Source of the DNA: UBA4085 sp964556755
GTDB lineage: Bacteria > Acidobacteriota > Aminicenantia > Aminicenantales > UBA4085
DNA length: 64,000 bases
Assembly: GCA_964556755.1 (NCBI GenBank)
Contig: CAZKXI010000001.1
Span: forward strand, 370,115 to 434,114
Direction of reading: 5' to 3'
Part shown: positions 26,344 through 34,934 of the stretch, piece by piece
How the letters are laid out: every line of letters begins with the position of its first letter
Position numbering within the stretch: the first letter of the stretch is position 1
The notes under the pieces: generated by a model
What the model saw: only the letters and a program-made list of their open reading frames with translations
Database searches by the model: none
Told to the model about the DNA's origin: nothing
Position numbers and translations under genes: made by a program

Positions 26344-27483
26344 ATGGTCACCAACGTGCCGATGCTCGACCTTAAAGCCCAGTACCGGACCATCCGCGAT
26401 GAGATCCGCCCCGTCATCGACGAGGTCTGCGACGCCCAATACTTCATCATGGGCCCCAAGGTCGAGGCCTTTGAGAAATCCGTGGCCGCCTACTCCGGCG
26501 CCCGCTTCGCCGTCGGCGTCTCCTCCGGCACCGACGCCCTCCTCATCTCTCTCATGGCCCTCGATGTCCGCCCCGGCGACGAGATCATTACCTCGCCCTT
26601 CACCTTCTTCGCCACGGCCGGCGTCATCCACCGCCTCGCCGCCAAGCCCGTCTTCGTCGACATCGATCCCGTCACCTTCAACATCGACCCGGCCAAGATC
26701 GAGGCCGCCGTCACCCCGCGCACCAAGGCCATCATGCCCGTCCACCTCTTCGGCCAGATGGCCGACATGGACCCGATCATGGCCCTGGCCCGCCGCCTGC
26801 GCATCCCGGTGATCGAGGACGGAGCCCAGTCCATCGGGGCCGAGTACAAGGGCCGCCGCTGCGGCTCGATCGGCGACCTGGGCTGCTTCTCGTTCTTCCC
26901 CAGCAAGAACCTGGGCGCCTTCGGCGACGCCGGCATGGTGCTGACCAACGACGAGGCGCTCTACGACAAGCTGAAGCTCCTGCGCGTGCACGGCGCCCCG
27001 TCCACCTACGTCCACAAGATCGTCGGCGGCAACTTCCGCCTCGACGCCCTGCAGGCCGCCATCCTCGACGTCAAGCTCCGCCATCTGGACGACTGGTCCG
27101 ACGGCCGCAAGAAGAACGCCGATTACTACGACCGCGCTTTCGCCGCCGCCGGGCTGACCGGCCGCGGGGCGGTCAAGACTCCGGCCCCCGTCTATCGCGC
27201 CTCCGGGGACCGCCACTACCACATCTACAACCAGTACACGATCCAGGCCGCCGACCGCGATAAGCTGATGGCCCATCTCAAGGCGGCCTCTATCGGGTGC
27301 GCCGTCTACTATCCGCTGCCACTCCATCTGCAGGAGTGCTTCTCGGCCCTCAACTGCCCGCTGGGCAAGTTCCCTGCCGCCGAGAAGGCCGCCGGCGCCG
27401 TCCTGTCCCTTCCCGTCTACCCCGAGCTGACCGACGAGATGAAGGACTACGTGGTCGGCAAGGTGGCTGAGTTCTACAAATAG
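26344..27483 (+). CDS. DegT/DnrJ/EryC1-family PLP aminotransferase (WbpE/WlbC-like)
   Basis: Likely transfers an amino group to the 3-keto UDP-sugar made by the WbpB-like enzyme. The 379-residue protein has the family start PMLDLKAQYRTIRDEI, GVSSGTDALLISLMAL (58-73), IEDGAQSIGAEY, the PLP-lysine motif FFPSKNLGAFGDAG (Lys188), NFRLDALQAAIL and the C-terminal VYYPLPLHLQ segment. AAGGAGCGCCCC precedes the ATG. The gene ends in TAG overlapping a solo subtype-B repeat tip. With the WbpD- and WbpB-like genes upstream it forms the three-gene core for UDP-2,3-diacetamido uronic acid. Substrate is inferred from context; the family is certain. Confidence 0.9.
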   Translation: MVTNVPMLDLKAQYRTIRDEIRPVIDEVCDAQYFIMGPKVEAFEKSVAAYSGARFAVGVSSGTDALLISLMALDVRPGDEIITSPFTFFATAGVIHRLAAKPVFVDIDPVTFNIDPAKIEAAVTPRTKAIMPVHLFGQMADMDPIMALARRLRIPVIEDGAQSIGAEYKGRRCGSIGDLGCFSFFPSKNLGAFGDAGMVLTNDEALYDKLKLLRVHGAPSTYVHKIVGGNFRLDALQAAILDVKLRHLDDWSDGRKKNADYYDRAFAAAGLTGRGAVKTPAPVYRASGDRHYHIYNQYTIQAADRDKLMAHLKAASIGCAVYYPLPLHLQECFSALNCPLGKFPAAEKAAGAVLSLPVYPELTDEMKDYVVGKVAEFYK

Positions 27484-27512
27484 GGGGCAGGTCTCAACAT
27501 TCAACATTTCTC
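27482..27512 (+). repeat. Solo left end of the RAYT-type repeat, subtype B
   Basis: GGGGGCAGGTCTCAACATTC with CAACATTTCT following is the subtype-B left tip, overlapping the TAG stop of the WbpE-like gene. No right end is present before the next element at 27568. Confidence 0.8.
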
Positions 27513-27567
27513 GGGACAATAGTTGTTATTTTTGACAATTATTCGCCCCATGGAAGGGTCAGGATCT

Positions 27568-27670
27568 AGGGGTCAGGTCTTAAGATTCAAGAAAAGACTC
27601 CGAATGGTGTCGATTCGTAAACGTCCGTTAACAAGGAACGAGATAACTTGAATCTTAAGACCTGACCCCT
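27568..27670. repeat. RAYT-type inverted-repeat element, subtype A (full)
   Basis: Both tips are intact, and the element lies 56 bases after the solo subtype-B end. Its middle is clearly related to the copy at 26173 (shared GACTCCGAA.GG.GTC.ATTCGTAA pattern). Confidence 0.92.
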
Positions 27671-27741
27671 CAGCGGCCCCTCGGCGTCCTTCCCAATCCG
27701 CTGCCCCGTCACCCACCGCCCGTTCCCCTCCGACCGTTTTT

Positions 27742-27750
27742 TGGTATAAT
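27742..27750 (+). promoter_or_regulatory. Extended -10 promoter for ugd
   Basis: TGGTATAAT (TGn plus perfect TATAAT) lies 56 bases before the ATG at 27807. Confidence 0.6.
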
Positions 27751-27806
27751 TCGGCGCTCGTCGGGCCGGTACATAGGGGGGCCCGCATTTTTTATGGGAG
27801 TTTAGA

Positions 27807-29375
27807 ATGCCTGCAACCGGTAACGCGAAAAGGAAGCGCCGCCCGCTCGCCCGCGAAGCTCGGGCCGCTGTCCCACCCGCAATCCGCCCTTCCGCCGCCC
27901 GCACTCGAGCCTCCGCTGCCTCTTCGTCCCGCTCGGCCGCGGCCGCCAAGTCCGCCCCGACCTTCACGCTGGTCTCGGTGCCCGCGCCGTCGCTGTCCTC
28001 GGTCAACATCCTCTACATCGGCGCCGGCTTCGTCGGGGCCTGCTCGGCCGCCGTCTCGGCCGACTCCGGCCACCGCACCCTGGTCTACGACATCGACGAG
28101 CGGCGCGTGGCCATGCTCGGCTCGGGCGACCGCGACACCATCGAGACCTGCCTCTTCGAGGAGGGGCTGGGCGACCTCCTGGTCCGCAACCGCTCCCGCA
28201 TCGACCTGACCTCCGACTACCGCAAGGTCGTCCCGTTCCTGGACGGCTGCGACGCCATCTTCATGTGCCTGCCGACGCCCGAGGTGGGGGAGACCGGCGC
28301 CTCCGACCTGACCTACTACAACGACGCGGCCGATCGCCTGGCCAAGGCGCTGGCCCGCCGCAACAAGGGCCGCCAGACGCAGTACGTCGTGATCGTCAAC
28401 AAGAGCACCGTGCCCATCGCCATGGCCGACCGCACGGCCGAGATTCTGCGCAAGCGCGGCGTGCGCAACTTCGGCGTCGTCTCCAACCCCGAGTTCCTGG
28501 TCGAGGGCAAGGCCGTGTCCGGCTCGTTGAAGCCGGACCGCATCGTCATCGGCGCCTGGAGCGAGAGGGACTTCGCCGTGATGCGCCGGATCTACCAGCG
28601 CTTCGTCCACGCCCCCGGCATCGAGTACGTCGAGGTCAATCCCAAGGAAGCCGCGGCCGGCAAGCTGCTGGCCAACTTCATCCTGTTCAACAAGCTGGCT
28701 ATATGCTTCGACGTCATCGGGCGGACCTGCGAGGCCTTCCCCGATCTCCAGTTCGAGAACGTCCGCCGCATCCTGGCCGGCGACCCGCGGATCGGGTCGT
28801 GGGGCCTCTATAACAGCCTCTACGCCGGCGGGTCGTGCCTGATCAAGGACGCCCGCTCGCTCTCGACCCAGCTGAAGGAGGCCGGCAAGGAGCCGATCCT
28901 GGTCAACGAGACCTACCTGGCCAACCGGCGCCAACTGTTGGGCTTCATGGACCGGGCCGAGAAGGAAGCCGGCTTCTCCTGGGCCGGCAAGCGGGTGACG
29001 CTGCTGGGCGTGGCCTTCAAGCGCTCGACCAACGACATCCGCAACACGCCGGCCGTCGACATCGTCCGGGTCCTGCAGACGCGGGGGGCCAAGGAGATCC
29101 GCATCTACGACCCGGCCGCGATGGAGTCGTTCAAGGTGCTGTTCCCGCCGTCGCGCAAGATCAAGTACTTCCCCAACGAGACCAAGGCGGTGGACGCGGC
29201 CGACGCGGTCATCATCGCCACGGACTGGCCGCAGTTCCGCGGGCTGGGCGAGCTGCTGAGGAGCTTGCGGGGCCGGCCGCTGATTATGGACGGCCGCCGC
29301 ATGCTGCAGCATTTTTACCCCGACCTGCGCCGCTCCGGCTTCACCATCCTGGCCGTCGGCTCCGCTAAGATCTAA
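27807..29375 (+). CDS. UDP-glucose/GDP-mannose dehydrogenase family protein (Ugd-type) with basic N-terminal extension
   Basis: Oxidises a UDP-sugar at C6 to the uronic acid with NAD. The 522-residue protein has a 66-residue Ala/Arg/Ser-rich tail, then the Rossmann motif GAGFVG (72-77). SNPEFLVEGKA, KPDRIVIG, the catalytic Cys344 in GGSCLIKD, and a C-terminal UDP-binding domain starting around GKRVTLLGVAFK follow. The NPEFL form is that of UDP-glucose dehydrogenase rather than WbpA-type UDP-GlcNAc dehydrogenase, so it may supply UDP-glucuronate; the adjacent diacetamido-uronate genes leave the GlcNAc substrate possible. A GGGAG site precedes the ATG; an internal GTG near residue 58 is an alternative start. 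Confidence 0.87.
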   Translation: MPATGNAKRKRRPLAREARAAVPPAIRPSAARTRASAASSSRSAAAAKSAPTFTLVSVPAPSLSSVNILYIGAGFVGACSAAVSADSGHRTLVYDIDERRVAMLGSGDRDTIETCLFEEGLGDLLVRNRSRIDLTSDYRKVVPFLDGCDAIFMCLPTPEVGETGASDLTYYNDAADRLAKALARRNKGRQTQYVVIVNKSTVPIAMADRTAEILRKRGVRNFGVVSNPEFLVEGKAVSGSLKPDRIVIGAWSERDFAVMRRIYQRFVHAPGIEYVEVNPKEAAAGKLLANFILFNKLAICFDVIGRTCEAFPDLQFENVRRILAGDPRIGSWGLYNSLYAGGSCLIKDARSLSTQLKEAGKEPILVNETYLANRRQLLGFMDRAEKEAGFSWAGKRVTLLGVAFKRSTNDIRNTPAVDIVRVLQTRGAKEIRIYDPAAMESFKVLFPPSRKIKYFPNETKAVDAADAVIIATDWPQFRGLGELLRSLRGRPLIMDGRRMLQHFYPDLRRSGFTILAVGSAKI

Positions 29376-29377
29376 AA

Positions 29378-29477
29378 AGGGGTCAGGTCTTAAGATTCAA
29401 GTTTTCTCATGACAAAAAATGGCACAAACTGACAGTTTTCCAGTCAGAGATAACTTGAATCTTAAGACCTGACCCCT
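29378..29477. repeat. RAYT-type inverted-repeat element, subtype A (full)
   Basis: It starts 2 bases after the ugd stop and ends 12 bases before the rmlA ATG, filling the whole gap between the genes. Confidence 0.92.
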
Positions 29478-29489
29478 TATCCTAGGTCC

Positions 29490-30362
29490 ATGAAAGGCAT
29501 CATCCTGGCCGGCGGGGCCGGCACGCGCCTCTTTCCCATCACCCGCGTGGTCAGCAAGCAGCTCCTGCCGGTCTACGACAAGCCGATGATCTATTACCCC
29601 CTGTCGGTCCTGATGATGGCCGGCATCCGGGACATCCTCCTGATCTCGACCCCCGAGGACCTGCCGCGCTTCGAGTCGCTCCTGGGCGACGGCTCGCGCC
29701 TCGGCCTGCGCTTCGCCTACAAGGTCCAGCCCCGCCCGGAGGGCCTGGCCCAGGCCTTCATCATCGGCGAGGACTTCGTCGCCGGCGCGCCCAGCGCCCT
29801 CGTCCTGGGCGACAACATCTTCTTCGGCCACGGCCTGTCCGGGATCCTGGAGCGGGCCGGCTCGCTCGCCTCCGGCGGCCTCGTCTTCGGCTACCTCGTC
29901 CGCGATCCCGAGCGCTACGGCGTCGTCGAGTTCGATCCCTCCGGCCGCGTCCTCTCGATCGAGGAAAAGCCGGCCCGCCCGCGCTCGCACTACGCCGTCC
30001 CGGGGCTCTACTTCTACGACGGCGAGGTCGCCTCCGTGGCCCGCGCCCTGAAGCCCTCGCCCCGCGGCGAGCTGGAGATCACCGACCTCAACCGGGCCTA
30101 CCTGGAGCGCGGCCGCTTGAAGGTGGAGCTCCTGGGCCGCGGATTCGCCTGGCTCGACACCGGCACTCACGAGTCTCTCCTCCAAGCCTCCAACTTCGTC
30201 CAGACCATCGAGGAGCGGCAGGGCCTGAAGATCGCCTGCGTCGAGGAGATCGCCTACCGCCGCGGCTACATCGACGCCGCCCAAGTGCGGGCGCTGGCCC
30301 ATGACATGGAGAAGAACGAGTACGGCCGCTACCTCCTGCGCGTGGCCGACGGGGAGGTCTGA
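29490..30362 (+). CDS. rmlA: Glucose-1-phosphate thymidylyltransferase
   Basis: Makes dTDP-glucose from dTTP and glucose-1-phosphate, the first step to dTDP-rhamnose. The 290-residue protein has the nucleotidyl-transfer motif GGAGTRLFPIT from residue 8, SKQLLPVYDKPMIYYPLSVLM, VQPRPEGLAQAFIIG, LGDNIFFGHGL, IEEKPARPRSHYAVPGLYFYD and the C-terminal WLDTGTHESLLQASNFV. It is full length. No good ribosome-binding site precedes the ATG, which is only 12 bases after a repeat element; the gene may rely on read-through from ugd or on the AT-richer repeat sequence. The rmlC start follows 2 bases after its stop. Confidence 0.95.
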   Translation: MKGIILAGGAGTRLFPITRVVSKQLLPVYDKPMIYYPLSVLMMAGIRDILLISTPEDLPRFESLLGDGSRLGLRFAYKVQPRPEGLAQAFIIGEDFVAGAPSALVLGDNIFFGHGLSGILERAGSLASGGLVFGYLVRDPERYGVVEFDPSGRVLSIEEKPARPRSHYAVPGLYFYDGEVASVARALKPSPRGELEITDLNRAYLERGRLKVELLGRGFAWLDTGTHESLLQASNFVQTIEERQGLKIACVEEIAYRRGYIDAAQVRALAHDMEKNEYGRYLLRVADGEV

Positions 30363-30364
30363 GC

Positions 30365-30907
30365 GTGGCTCCGATCCTGGTCGAGCCCGCGCCGATCCTG
30401 CCCGAGGTCAAGATCATCACCCCGCGCGTCTTCTCCGACGACCGAGGCACTTTCCTGGAGACATATTCCGAGCGCGTCTACGCCGAGGCCGGCATCCCCG
30501 GGCCGTTCGTCCAGGACAACCGATCGTCCTCCCGGCGCGGCGTCCTGCGCGGCCTCCATTACCAGTCGCCCAACCCCCAGGGCAAGCTGGTCTACGTGGT
30601 CTGCGGCGCGGTCTGGGACGTGGCCGTCGACATCAGACCAGGCTCGCCGACCTTCGGCCGCTGGGTGGGCATCGAGCTCTCGGACGCCGCCCCCCGCCAG
30701 GTCTATATCCCGGCCGGGTTCGCCCACGGATTCAGCGTCCTCAGCGAGCGAGCCGACTTCGTCTATAAATGCACCGCCTACTACTCGCCCGCCGACGAGC
30801 ACGCGCTCCTCTGGTCCGACCCGGACCTGGCCATCGACTGGAAGACCGACGCCCCCATCATCTCGGCCAAGGACCGCCAGGGCGGCCGGCTGCGCGACCT
30901 GAGATAG
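30365..30907 (+). CDS. rmlC: dTDP-4-dehydrorhamnose 3,5-epimerase
   Basis: Epimerises dTDP-4-keto-6-deoxyglucose in dTDP-L-rhamnose synthesis. The 180-residue cupin has FSDDRGTFLETY, NRSSSRRGVLRGLHYQ with catalytic His65, GKLVYVVCGAVWDVAVDIRPGSPTFGRW, IPAGFAHGFSVLSE and the KCTAYYSPADEHALLW segment holding the catalytic tyrosine (139/140). The start codon is GTG, 2 bases after the rmlA stop, so the two genes are translationally coupled. It converges with a membrane glycosyltransferase gene 11 bases on. Confidence 0.95.
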   Translation: MAPILVEPAPILPEVKIITPRVFSDDRGTFLETYSERVYAEAGIPGPFVQDNRSSSRRGVLRGLHYQSPNPQGKLVYVVCGAVWDVAVDIRPGSPTFGRWVGIELSDAAPRQVYIPAGFAHGFSVLSERADFVYKCTAYYSPADEHALLWSDPDLAIDWKTDAPIISAKDRQGGRLRDLR

Positions 30908-30918
30908 GGCCCGCGCCT

Positions 30919-32442
30919 CTAAGGCCGGATCCTTCTCCTATCCTGCTGGTACAGGTAGAAATTTTCGTCACTCATGATAGCCCCGCCGAACACCGCCACC
31001 CGCCGCAGCCGTCTCGTCCGCAGCGAGTCCGCGTCCAACGGGTAGTTCAGCGCGATCAAATATTCCCGGCCCGTCTCCCGGCCGAGCCTCTCCGCCGCCG
31101 CGATTAGCTCACTCATGCCCGTGTTCCGGTGGACCTCTTCGATCCACGGCGTGTACGTGACCCACCGCTCGAACCGCGGCACATAGATGGGCCGGTCAAG
31201 GTAGGCGGAGACGGGAGATAGGGCATAGGGAACGTCGCCGATCAATATGCGATCTTTCAAGCCCTGCTCCTCGATGTAGGCGGCCGTTCGTCGGCTTTGC
31301 GAGAAAGGCAGCTGTACGTCATAGGCCGACGCGATCGCCGCACCCGCGGTCTGGAGGAGAAGCAGTCCCGTAACCACCGCCGGCGCCGCCATGCGCCCCC
31401 ATCGTGCCGCGCGGCGCAGCCACCTGCCTCCCCATGGCGCGGCCTTCTCCTCCGCGGCCATCCACATCGCCGCCAGAAAGACCAGAAATAGCGATCCGTG
31501 ATGCCGGATGAAGCCCAGATAGGCCACGTAGAAGAAGATGCACAGCGCGCCGACGGCCATCACCCCGAACGCCAGCGCGCGCGGCCGATCGATCAGCGCG
31601 ATCAGCGCAAACAGCAGGACCAAGCCCGATAGAAGCGGCGTGGTGATGGGCGCCGACGCATAGCGGCTCAGGATCGACGTGCCCCAGAACTGCGGCTTCG
31701 GGTCCGGCACGGTCAGGAAGGCTTTGCCGATGAGGCGGTAGATGAAATAGGCTTTCTGCGGCTGGACCTCCACGTCGACGCTCTTGGCGTAGGTGGAGGA
31801 CGAGTCGGGCATGGCTTGATAGAGCCCCACTCCCAGCCCGATCAGCACGACCACGGCGGCGAACGCGAGGAAGCGCGGCCGGCCTTCCTTGCGCAGGAGC
31901 AGAGCCTCGCCCGCCAGTACGATCGCGAAGGCCACGGCCGGGATGACCATGGTCGTATTGGTCTGGGCCAGCAGCAGGAGGGCCAGGGCCGGCAGGAGCA
32001 GCGAGCGGCGCCGATGCTTCCAGACCGCGCAGGCGAAGAAGAGCATCAGCATCCCGATGCCGTAGTTGCGCGAGATCACGCCGTATTCGTAGAAGGCGTA
32101 GTAGCTGAAGGCGAAGAGGATGCGCGCCGCCCGCGGGAAGGGCGCGAACCGGGCGAAGAGAAACACCGCCGCCGCCGTGATCAGCAGGTGTAGGATCTGC
32201 ATGGCCGCCGGCGAGGCGGTGAACCGCGAAAGGGCGAACAGCCCCCAGTACCAGAGGGCTTGGTGGCCGTCGAATTTGATCCGCAGGGCCAGGTCGTCGA
32301 GGGAGCGGCTGTCCTTGGCCAGCAGCCAAGCCTGGGCCTCGTCCCGCCAGATCTCGTGGCGCGACAGGACGAATCCCGCCGCCGCCAGGAAGACCAGGGT
32401 CAGGATGAGGGCAAAGGCCGTCTCCCGCGCGTTTTTCTTCAT
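30919..32442 (-). CDS. GT-C-type membrane protein, probable glycosyltransferase or polymerase
   Basis: The 507-residue protein has about ten hydrophobic segments. The first periplasmic loop carries an acidic pair in HEIWRDEAQAWLLAKDS, as in GT-C glycosyltransferases that use polyprenyl-phosphate sugars, and the soluble C-terminal portion (about 400-507) is predicted periplasmic. The start is taken at ATG 32442 with a TGGAG site; the frame continues upstream only into the repeat element at 32469. It lies downstream of another GT-C-like gene on the same strand, separated by that repeat. Donor and acceptor are unknown. Confidence 0.7.
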   Translation of the reverse strand: MKKNARETAFALILTLVFLAAAGFVLSRHEIWRDEAQAWLLAKDSRSLDDLALRIKFDGHQALWYWGLFALSRFTASPAAMQILHLLITAAAVFLFARFAPFPRAARILFAFSYYAFYEYGVISRNYGIGMLMLFFACAVWKHRRRSLLLPALALLLLAQTNTTMVIPAVAFAIVLAGEALLLRKEGRPRFLAFAAVVVLIGLGVGLYQAMPDSSSTYAKSVDVEVQPQKAYFIYRLIGKAFLTVPDPKPQFWGTSILSRYASAPITTPLLSGLVLLFALIALIDRPRALAFGVMAVGALCIFFYVAYLGFIRHHGSLFLVFLAAMWMAAEEKAAPWGGRWLRRAARWGRMAAPAVVTGLLLLQTAGAAIASAYDVQLPFSQSRRTAAYIEEQGLKDRILIGDVPYALSPVSAYLDRPIYVPRFERWVTYTPWIEEVHRNTGMSELIAAAERLGRETGREYLIALNYPLDADSLRTRRLRRVAVFGGAIMSDENFYLYQQDRRRIRP

Positions 32443-32468
32443 AAATCTCCAGCCTATTATGCCCAAGA

Positions 32469-32571
32469 AGGGGTCAGGTCTCAAGATTCAAGTTATCTGC
32501 TTTTCTGTCAACAAGCGGCGCCGATATGTAAACGGTCGCAGGCTAATCTTGAATCTTGAGACCTGACCCCT
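32469..32571. repeat. RAYT-type inverted-repeat element, subtype A (full)
   Basis: Tips AGGGGTCAGGTCTCAAGATT and CTTGAGACCTGACCCCT. The right tip encodes the last residues and the stop of the minus-strand gene that ends at 32543. Confidence 0.92.
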
Positions 32572-34753
32572 CCCGACCCTTCCTGACCCGTATATGCAGG
32601 GCTTGGCGGTCGCTGCCCGTCCGCGGCGTCCGGAAGCGGTGGACGATCTCCCTGCCTCCCACCTCCGGCACGGTGTTGGTCGCGGTGTCCACAATCCAAA
32701 ACGTCTTGATCCGATACTCCGCCCTCTCCATCAGCCTCAGCATGGGCTCGTTGGTATACGCCCACCGCTTGCGCCCGATGATGATGTCGGGCACGATCTT
32801 CATATCCTCTTTCAGATTGTTGCCCACGAAGCCCACGGTCACTTTGCTCCCCAAGTAGTACTGGAGCACGCACTCCTCGTAGTTCGTGGCGATGACCAGC
32901 CGGCTCGGATCCGGGTACGACCGCTGCACGAACGCCACGGCGTAATCCATGGGCCCGACGTTCTTGTGAAACAGCTCGTAAACCCTCTCCCGCAGCACCG
33001 GCACTCGCTCTCCCGCCGTCAGCGCCCCCAACAGCAAGAATCCTCCCGCCAGCCCGACGCGCGCCGCCCGCCTGACCCACTTCCCGCGCAGCGCCCTGAC
33101 CGTTCCCCCCAGGGCGAAAAGGCACAGCCACATAGCCAGCCCCGCCGCCGGCTGCAGCCAGATGTAATAGCGGCTGAAAGCGATGGGGAACGGCTGCCGC
33201 ATCACGACGGCCGCGTGCAGGATCGAATAGACGGCGATTACCGCCGCCAGCCCGACCAGCCGCCGGTCGGCCCGCCCCATCATCAAGGGGTTGCCGGGTA
33301 GCTCTGTGGAAGGTGTCCCGTGAAGTCCCCCGGGAAATTCCCCATGGGGCTCCCCAGCGGGCCCATCGTGATGCGTTCCATGCGGCGCTTCAAGGGGCAG
33401 CGCGGAGGCTCCTTCTTCGGGCGGATTCTCAACCCTCTTCTCCCCAGCCTTTTCTGCCCGCGTGATCAGACTTCGCCGTCGGCTTCGCCGCTCCCGCGCC
33501 CACGACACGACCGCTACTCCCACGCCCAGTCCCAACGCCGCCAGGATCACCCACAGAGACTCGTAGTCGAAAAACAGCGCCAGCATCCGGTCCGCCGTGT
33601 GCTTGGCCACGGCCATGCTCCATGGGAACATCTCGTTGAAGCCGCGCGATATCTCGAACGTCCGGAACACGACCACGTACGCGCCCATCGCCGCTCCGGC
33701 CGCCGCCAGCGGCGCGAGGCCTTGCCGCGCTTCCCGCCAGCTCTTCCTCCGGGCGAATCTGACGACCTCCCATAGTCCTAGAATCCCTCCCGCCGCCGCA
33801 ACCGCCACAGGGAAGGTCACCAAAAGCAGGACCAGCGCCGCGAACATCAGAATCCCGTACCGGCCGGCCCCCATGCGGCCGATGTGCCGGCGGACGCCCA
33901 GGTAGAGCATCCAGGCCAGCAAAAGGCAGACCAGCGGGTAGTAGCGCATCTCGCGCATGTGCAAGGCCCAGGGCACGGATATCGCTTGCCAGGCGAACAG
34001 CGCTGCGGCGAACCACCAGACGCGGGTAGAAGGGAATCGAGCCAGCAGCGGCGCCACGGCGATCACCGCCAGTATTATGGCCGCCAGCCCCGCCAGCGCG
34101 AACGGGATCCGCAGCAGGGCCGTCTTTAGATAAACGTCGGCCCGGCGCGGGCGATCGCTGCGGCTCCCTTGCGCGGCAGCCGTCTCGGTGCCGAGCGAGG
34201 GATCGGACGCAAACCCGGACGATTGACCAGACGCTTGACCGGACGCGGGGCTGGTCTCTTTCGTTCCGGTCGCGCGCGTGCCCGTATAAGGGGCTCCGCG
34301 CAGGGGCGTCGTTGCTGCTCCCTTCCCGGCCTCCATTTCTTTGGCGTTTGCGATATCTTCAGTTTCCCCCGACACCGCCGTGCGGGCGCCGACCCCCGCG
34401 ATGGCGTCCGCCCCTCGCGCCGCCAGCGCCCCGATCGCGCCAAAGTAGAAATGCCCCCAGCCCGATCCCAGGTAGGCACCGCCTGCGCTTCTGCGCCCGG
34501 CCATCTTGTCCTCGAGCTCCAGGCAGTAGACGACGTTCTTGCCGTCGCTGACCTTGGGGTACCCGAAATCCAGCACCCGCTCCGCGAACATGGCCGTCTC
34601 GCCCTCGTCGTTCCAGAGCAGGGGATAGCCGATGTTCTTGAGGACCGCGAAGGCCATGACCGCGAAGGCCGCGCCCGCCAGGCCGATGGCAAACCGCTGC
34701 CCTCGCGCCCGGCCCGGCCCTAGTCCCGCGCGATCGGTGTTATTACCTGTCAT
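32543..34753 (-). CDS. GT-C-type membrane protein with hydrophilic insertions, C-terminus inside a repeat
   Basis: The 736-residue protein resembles family-39-like GT-C glycosyltransferases. The first loop after a membrane helix has WNDEGETAMFAERVLDFGYP with the catalytic-type acidic pair, then many transmembrane helices, and a soluble C-terminal part from about 600. Two low-complexity hydrophilic insertions are unusual: about 130-210 (Gly/Ser/Thr/Ala-rich) and about 425-485 (His/Gly/Pro-rich). The last seven residues or so (SGLKIQD) and the stop are encoded by the repeat element at 32469-32571, so the original C-terminus seems replaced. ATG 34753 has no strong ribosome-binding site. Confidence 0.7.
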   Translation of the reverse strand: MTGNNTDRAGLGPGRARGQRFAIGLAGAAFAVMAFAVLKNIGYPLLWNDEGETAMFAERVLDFGYPKVSDGKNVVYCLELEDKMAGRRSAGGAYLGSGWGHFYFGAIGALAARGADAIAGVGARTAVSGETEDIANAKEMEAGKGAATTPLRGAPYTGTRATGTKETSPASGQASGQSSGFASDPSLGTETAAAQGSRSDRPRRADVYLKTALLRIPFALAGLAAIILAVIAVAPLLARFPSTRVWWFAAALFAWQAISVPWALHMREMRYYPLVCLLLAWMLYLGVRRHIGRMGAGRYGILMFAALVLLLVTFPVAVAAAGGILGLWEVVRFARRKSWREARQGLAPLAAAGAAMGAYVVVFRTFEISRGFNEMFPWSMAVAKHTADRMLALFFDYESLWVILAALGLGVGVAVVSWARERRSRRRSLITRAEKAGEKRVENPPEEGASALPLEAPHGTHHDGPAGEPHGEFPGGLHGTPSTELPGNPLMMGRADRRLVGLAAVIAVYSILHAAVVMRQPFPIAFSRYYIWLQPAAGLAMWLCLFALGGTVRALRGKWVRRAARVGLAGGFLLLGALTAGERVPVLRERVYELFHKNVGPMDYAVAFVQRSYPDPSRLVIATNYEECVLQYYLGSKVTVGFVGNNLKEDMKIVPDIIIGRKRWAYTNEPMLRLMERAEYRIKTFWIVDTATNTVPEVGGREIVHRFRTPRTGSDRQALHIRVRKGREGSGLKIQD

Positions 34754-34806
34754 GGCATGCTTATTCTATTCTATTCCAATCCAAAGAAGATGGGGATCAG
34801 ACGGAT

Positions 34807-34909
34807 GGGGGTCAAGTCTCAAGTTTCGAGTTATCTGCTTTCCTGCCAACGAACGGAGTCATTTCGTAAACAGACGTAGGCATAACTTGAATCTCGAGAC
34901 CTGACCCCC
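34807..34909. repeat. RAYT-type inverted-repeat element, subtype A (full, slightly diverged)
   Basis: The left tip is GGGGGTCAAGTCTCAAGTTT, with two changes; the right tip ends CTCGAGACCTGACCCC. A second CCTGACCCCCAACGCC copy of the right outer tip follows directly. It lies about 25 bases past the stop of the minus-strand regulator gene. Confidence 0.85.
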
Positions 34910-34934
34910 AACGCCTGACCCCCAACGCCAATCC

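Noticed and set aside
26178..26459. Small frames ending LNLKT or LNLET near many repeats (also 27573, 32488, 36492)
   Set aside because: These endings are translations of the repeat tips and recur wherever a repeat occurs; they do not indicate small proteins.
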